A stretch of 64,000 bases of DNA from Planctomycetota bacterium (GTDB taxonomy: Bacteria; Planctomycetota; OFTM77). The stretch spans positions 1-64,000 of the forward strand of contig JAJDCO010000031.1 in the NCBI GenBank assembly GCA_029260795.1, read 5' to 3'. Each line of letters begins with the position of its first letter. Position 1 is the first letter of the stretch. Below are positions 60,465 through 64,000 of this stretch, piece by piece. The notes under the pieces were generated by a model, which did no database searches, was not told the origin of the DNA, and saw only the letters and a program-made list of their open reading frames with translations. The position numbers and the translations under genes were made by a program.

Positions 60465-61973
60465 ATGCCGCGTCTCATGCTCACGATCGCCCTGCTCGCT
60501 CTCTCCGGCGTGGCCAACCGCGTCACTGCCGCGGACCCACCCAACATCATCGTCATCATGGCCGACGACCTCGGCTTTGGCGATGTGTCGTGCTATGGCG
60601 CGCAGCGGCTCCAGACTCCGAACATCGATCGGCTCGCCGCGGCCGGGCTACGCTTCACCAGCGGTTATTGCTCGGCGTCGACATGCACTCCCACGCGCTA
60701 CTCGTTCCTGACCGGCCGCTATGCGTTCCGCGATCCTGGCACCGGCATCGCCGCCCCCCAGGCCACCGCGCTGATCCGTCCCGGCACCGTAACGGTCGCG
60801 TCGCTGCTGAAAAAAGCCGGCTACCGCACGGCCGTCATCGGTAAGTGGCATCTCGGTCTCGGCGAGGATCCGGGCCCCGACTGGAACGGCAAGCTGGCGC
60901 CCGGGCCGCTCGAGATCGGCTTCGACGATTGCTATCTCCTGCCGACGACGAACGACCGCGTGCCGAGCGTCTACGTCGAGAATCACCGAGTGCCGAACCT
61001 CGATCCGGACGATCCGCTCTGGGTGGGGAACGAGCCTCCGAGCCCGGACCATCCGACGGGCCGCAATGCGCGCGACACGCTGAGGCTCAACTGGTCCCAC
61101 GGCCACAACGGCACGATCCACAACGGTATCGGCCGCATCGGATACTTCACGGGCGGGGAGGCCGCGCGCTGGCGAGACGAGGATCTGGCCGACGCGTGGG
61201 TGGAGCGGTCGATCGAGTGGATCGAGGCGAACAAGGACGGTCCCTTCTTCCTCTTCTTCGCCGCGCACGACATCCACGTCCCGCGCATGCCCCACGAGCG
61301 CTTCCAGGGCAAGACGTCGCTCGGACTCCGGGGCGATGCGATCGTCGAGCTCGACTGGTGCGTCGGTGAGCTCGTCCGGACCGTCGACCGTCTCGACCTC
61401 ACCGAGAAGACGCTTATCGTCTTCTGCTCGGACAATGGTCCCGTGCTCGACGATGGATACCAAGACGAGGCGGTGGAGAAACTGGGCGACCATCTCCCGG
61501 CCGGTCCTCTTCGAGGGGGCAAGTACTCCATCTTTGAGGGGGGCACGCGCACGCCGTTCATCACGAGCTGGCCAGGGCACATCGAGCCCGGCTCGTCCTC
61601 GGAGATTGTCTGCACGATCGACCTGGGGGCGAGCTTCGCCGCGATCGCGGGCGTCGAGCTACCGGAGGGGGCCTGCGCCGACAGCTTCGACCTCTCGGGC
61701 GCCTTGCTGGGCAAGTCGGGCTCCCGGGGCCGCGACCACCTCATCGAACAAGACAACGGACGCAGCGGCCGGCTCGGGCTCCGGGTCGGCGACTGGAAGC
61801 TCCATCGCACTCCGGTCAAGGGACAGGACGACCCTCGCTACGAGCTGTACCACCTCGTCACCGACCTCGCCGAGAAAAACGACGTCGCGGCGAGCCATCC
61901 CGATCGCGTTCAGGCGTTGAGCCAACGGCTCGAGTCACTGATCGAGGCAAGGGGAAGTCGACCCGGGTTCTGA
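60465..61973 (+). CDS. secreted type I sulfatase (arylsulfatase A-like)
   Basis: 502 residues with a signal peptide ending near NRVTAAD (residue ~23). PNIIVIMADDLGFGDVSCYG supplies the metal-binding Asp34-Asp35. The formylglycine motif is CTPTR (Cys74-Thr75-Pro76-Thr77-Arg78) in ASTCTPTRYSFLTGRY, a Thr-containing variant common in planctomycete sulfatases. GKWHLG, FCSDNGPV and GGKYSIFEGGTRTPF are also present. Length is normal. It needs a formylglycine-generating enzyme, not seen in this window. It would release sulfate from sulfated polysaccharides. ATG 60465 follows GGGAG. Confidence 0.92.
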   Translation: MPRLMLTIALLALSGVANRVTAADPPNIIVIMADDLGFGDVSCYGAQRLQTPNIDRLAAAGLRFTSGYCSASTCTPTRYSFLTGRYAFRDPGTGIAAPQATALIRPGTVTVASLLKKAGYRTAVIGKWHLGLGEDPGPDWNGKLAPGPLEIGFDDCYLLPTTNDRVPSVYVENHRVPNLDPDDPLWVGNEPPSPDHPTGRNARDTLRLNWSHGHNGTIHNGIGRIGYFTGGEAARWRDEDLADAWVERSIEWIEANKDGPFFLFFAAHDIHVPRMPHERFQGKTSLGLRGDAIVELDWCVGELVRTVDRLDLTEKTLIVFCSDNGPVLDDGYQDEAVEKLGDHLPAGPLRGGKYSIFEGGTRTPFITSWPGHIEPGSSSEIVCTIDLGASFAAIAGVELPEGACADSFDLSGALLGKSGSRGRDHLIEQDNGRSGRLGLRVGDWKLHRTPVKGQDDPRYELYHLVTDLAEKNDVAASHPDRVQALSQRLESLIEARGSRPGF

Positions 61974-62194
61974 CCCCGAAAGGCCATCGCTTCCCCACGG
62001 GCGCTCGATCAGCTTCACCTCGCAGCCGAGCTCGAGGAGGAAGCGCTCGATTGTTCTCTTACGGCAGGGTGGTCTCGACAGTCCAGCCTTTCATGGGTGC
62101 GGCAGCTGAGCCACAGGGGCAACGTTCGACGTTCAAATGATAGTTAGCGGCGGGTCGATGACGTACCGAGCTGTCTCTCCATGTGAGACCAGAC
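61974..62194. other. intergenic region with possible reverse-strand remnant
   Basis: 221 nt. On the minus strand one frame reads IERFLLELGCEVKLIERPWG (about 62060 to 61990), which is protein-like but has no start or recognisable family. A short AACGTTCGACGTTC sequence at 62120-62134 recalls the heptamer array at 203-247. Possibly gene debris. Confidence 0.35.
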
Positions 62195-62596
62195 ATGAGC
62201 AATGTTCCGTTGATCCAGAATCTGTACGCGGCCTTCGGTCGTGGCGACATCGCGTCCGTGCTCGGTGCGCTCGACGCGAACGTCGAGTGGCGCGAGGCCG
62301 AGGGCAATCCTTACCAGCCGGCCGGTGAAGCGCTTGTCGGGCCGGAGTCCGTGCTGCAGAACCTGTTCGTCAAGTTGGGAGAGGATTGGAGGCCCTTCGT
62401 CGTGCACCCGCGGGACTTCCACGACGCGGGAGACACGGTCGTCATGGAGGGCCGCTACACGGGGACCCACAAGGTCACCGGCAAGGATCTCGATGCGCAG
62501 GTCTGTCACGTCTGGAGGCTCCGAGACGGCAAGATCACGAGCTTCCAGCAGTACGTCGACACGGCGCAGCTGCAGGAGGTGATGAGGCCGTCGTAG
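62195..62596 (+). CDS. SnoaL-like/NTF2-fold protein
   Basis: 133 residues of the cone-shaped NTF2-like fold: LIQNLYAAFGRGDIASVLGALDANVEWREAEGNPY at the start (quoted in part), VVMEGRYTGTHKVTGK and a C-terminal HVWRLRDGKITSFQQYVDTAQL. These are typical of ketosteroid-isomerase-related SnoaL_2 proteins. Function (enzyme or ligand binding) unknown. ATG 62195 is preferred to GTG 62183. Confidence 0.85.
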   Translation: MSNVPLIQNLYAAFGRGDIASVLGALDANVEWREAEGNPYQPAGEALVGPESVLQNLFVKLGEDWRPFVVHPRDFHDAGDTVVMEGRYTGTHKVTGKDLDAQVCHVWRLRDGKITSFQQYVDTAQLQEVMRPS

Positions 62597-62676
62597 CCGG
62601 CGATGCCGTGTTGAGGATGTCGGAATCCCGAGGTTGGATCCTCGTCCCGTCGTTCCGAGCGGCCGGGATTCATGTC

Positions 62677-62703
62677 TTGACGCATAACGTTACGCGTTAT
62701 AGA
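62677..62703 (+). promoter_or_regulatory. higBA promoter/operator
   Basis: TTGACG (62677-62682), 15 nt, TATAGA (62698-62703), with ATG 62712 only 8 nt further: a leaderless-type promoter. The spacer contains ATAACG-TTACG-CGTTAT (62684-62700), an inverted repeat likely bound by HigA for autorepression. Confidence 0.6.
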
Positions 62704-62711
62704 CTCCTCGC

Positions 62712-62993
62712 ATGATCCGGTCGTTTCGTTCCAAAGAGGCCGAGAAGATCTTCCAACGGACGCGATCGAGAAGACTACCGGAAGACATCCAGCAGATCGC
62801 CCTACGCAAACTCCGGATGATCCATTGCGCTCGCATCCTTCGGGACCTTCGCGTCCCTCCCGCCAATCGACTCGAGCGACTTGAAGGGGAGCGCGCCGGC
62901 CAGCACAGTATTCGCGTCAATGACCAGTGGCGCATTTGCTTTCGCTGGCGAGATGGCGATGCCTTCGACGTCGAGATCGTCGATTACCATTGA
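62712..62993 (+). CDS. HigB-type toxin (RelE/ParE superfamily, plasmid maintenance killer)
   Basis: 93 residues, normal length. IRSFRSKEAEKIFQ at the start and GQHSIRVNDQWRICFRWRDGD, FDVEIVDYH at the end are diagnostic of HigB/killer-type mRNA interferases, which cut mRNA on the ribosome. It precedes its antitoxin gene by 8 nt, the toxin-first order usual for higBA. Confidence 0.92.
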   Translation: MIRSFRSKEAEKIFQRTRSRRLPEDIQQIALRKLRMIHCARILRDLRVPPANRLERLEGERAGQHSIRVNDQWRICFRWRDGDAFDVEIVDYH

Positions 62994-63001
62994 GGTTGGA
63001 C

Positions 63002-63304
63002 ATGGTGAAGAAGCTCAATCCCGTGCACCCCGGTGAAGTGCTCCAGCTCGAGTTTCTCGAGCCGATGAGGCTCAGCCAGAATCGCCTAGCACGTGACATC
63101 GGCGTGGCGCCCCGACGCATCAATGAGATCGTCCTCGGGAAGCGGCGTATCACGGCGGACACGGCCCTCCGGCTGGCCCAGTATTTCGGGATGTCCGCGG
63201 AGTTCTGGCTGGGCCTGCAGATGGACTACGACCTCGATGTCGAGAAGGACCGTCTGGGGGAGCGACTCCAGAACGAAGTCACTCGCCATGTGAGTGGCCG
63301 CTAG
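63002..63304 (+). CDS. HigA-type antitoxin (XRE helix-turn-helix)
   Basis: 100 residues. NPVHPGEVLQLEFLEPMRLSQNRLARDIGV, INEIVLGKRRITADTALRLAQYFG and SAEFWLGLQMDYDL (family lines, quoted in parts) are the classical HigA pattern. The protein should neutralise HigB and repress the operon through the inverted repeat at 62684-62700. ATG 63002 is preceded by GAGG at the toxin stop. Confidence 0.93.
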   Translation: MVKKLNPVHPGEVLQLEFLEPMRLSQNRLARDIGVAPRRINEIVLGKRRITADTALRLAQYFGMSAEFWLGLQMDYDLDVEKDRLGERLQNEVTRHVSGR

Positions 63305-63450
63305 TTGCTAGTTGGCAGCACTCTTCGGACACTGCGTCATTTGTTGCGAGTCTCCCACACCTCTCTGCAGAGCACGCGGAAGTAGTTGCCGCAAGGCGTG
63401 AAGCCGGCTCGGTCACCACTGACCCAGCGACCGCTCACCGCTGACCGACG
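63305..63450. other. short convergent intergenic region
   Basis: 146 nt between higA and the formate dehydrogenase end. It contains small direct repeats of GACC/CACCGCTGACC type and no terminator with a T-tract. Confidence 0.35.
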
Positions 63451-64000
63451 TCAGACCGCTTCCACCCTTACTGGGCAGACCTTCAGCTCGGCGGTTTGCG
63501 TGACCGGGTCGTAGCCGGCGCCGGTGAGGATGTTCACCGGGACGTCGGCGAAGCTGAAGCTGCAGAAGACGGTGCCGCGCGGGGAGCGCATCGTCGACTT
63601 CACGCGGATGTTGACCGAGCCCTTGGTGCCCGAGAGCTTGGCCCAGCCGCCATCCTGGAGGCCCCACGCTTCGACGTCGGCGGGGTTCACCTCGAGGGAC
63701 TCCTCGGAGAGCAGGTAGTCGATGCCCGAGGAGCGACCGGTCTGCGTACGCGTGTGATAGGCCTGGAGCCTGCGACCGGTCGTGAGCCAGACGGGGAACT
63801 TCTCTGAGATCGTCTCGGCAGGGTCACGGTACTCGACGAGCTTGAACAGGCCTCGTCCGCGCGGGAACTCCTTCTCATGCAGCATCGGCGTCCCGGGGTG
63901 CCCCGGCTCGGGGATCGGCCAGTGGTACTCACCGTGCTCGATGAGGTCCCAGTCGATGCCGGCGTAGATCGGTGACAGGCTGCAGAGCTCGTTGAAGACC
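63451..64000 (-). CDS. molybdopterin oxidoreductase, formate dehydrogenase alpha-like (C-terminal part)
   Basis: The final ~183 residues of a protein that continues past the right edge on the minus strand. The first visible residues FNELCSLSPIYAGIDWDLIE and WPIPEPGHPGTPMLHEKEFP, then FPVWLTTGRRLQAYHTRTQTGR, fit the C-terminal part of formate dehydrogenase alpha, including the molybdopterin-dinucleotide-binding domain (VNPADVEAWGLQDGG, GTVFCSFSFADVPVNILT). It ends VCPVRVEAV. The usual partner genes would be upstream, outside the window. Confidence 0.88.
   Translation of the reverse strand, partial: VFNELCSLSPIYAGIDWDLIEHGEYHWPIPEPGHPGTPMLHEKEFPRGRGLFKLVEYRDPAETISEKFPVWLTTGRRLQAYHTRTQTGRSSGIDYLLSEESLEVNPADVEAWGLQDGGWAKLSGTKGSVNIRVKSTMRSPRGTVFCSFSFADVPVNILTGAGYDPVTQTAELKVCPVRVEAV

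Overview
This GC-rich 64 kb window most resembles a planctomycete (Planctomycetota) chromosome. The support is large Ser/Thr kinases with the N-terminal leader typical of that phylum and C-terminal WD40-type propellers, a TIGR03546/TIGR03545 protein, sulfatases, an ECF-type sigma factor, secreted beta-helix proteins that open with a CPGSGTLGDPYCTIQ-type signature, and PQQ and cytochrome c enzymes. I ran no database search, so the phylum call is an inference. I saw no tRNA, rRNA, CRISPR array or intact insertion sequence.

Region by region. (1) 0.4-3.2 kb: a leucine/acyl-CoA carboxylase operon on the minus strand (enoyl-CoA hydratase, biotin carboxylase, biotin carrier); the matching carboxyltransferase sits apart at 14.1-15.7 kb. 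(2) 3.4-12.3 kb: class II photolyase translationally coupled to a TIGR01777 epimerase, a secreted alpha/beta hydrolase, a PQQ dehydrogenase lipoprotein and a sulfatase-fold membrane protein. (3) 12.6-14.1 kb: an Rpn-type nuclease followed by a small gene made of copies of its tail. (4) 15.8-30.7 kb: APH/P-loop kinase, M36-like metalloprotease, three-haem CcoO-like cytochrome, TIGR03546-TIGR03545 fusion, TolB-like secreted protein, AlaX-type editing protein, S9 peptidase lipoprotein, amidohydrolase. (5) 30.8-36.3 kb: surface polysaccharide block with three GT4 glycosyltransferases, a flippase and an ACT-domain protein.

(6) 36.7-58.2 kb is the most unusual part. An ECF-type sigma factor is followed by three secreted beta-helix genes (one decayed), three paralogous membrane kinase/propeller genes (one lacking most of its kinase domain) and two large lipoproteins whose lipobox cysteine is followed by a run of glycines. 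The genes are interleaved and clearly arose by repeated duplication. The two lipoprotein genes share a 51-nt upstream module. A plausible reading is an envelope sensing and surface-display system under sigma-factor and kinase control, but no partner relationship can be proved from sequence.

(7) 58.3-64 kb is accessory: a sialate-esterase gene remnant, a DUF4143 ATPase, a type I sulfatase, a SnoaL-like protein, a HigB-HigA toxin-antitoxin pair, and the end of a molybdopterin formate dehydrogenase that runs off the right edge.

Several dispersed non-coding repeat families occur between genes. They include a small hairpin repeat followed by CCTCCGA, a structured repeat with the core CCGTTCGYGTCTCTGT present as tandem pairs at two loci, and GCGGGCGGCCCGCCCGC palindromes.
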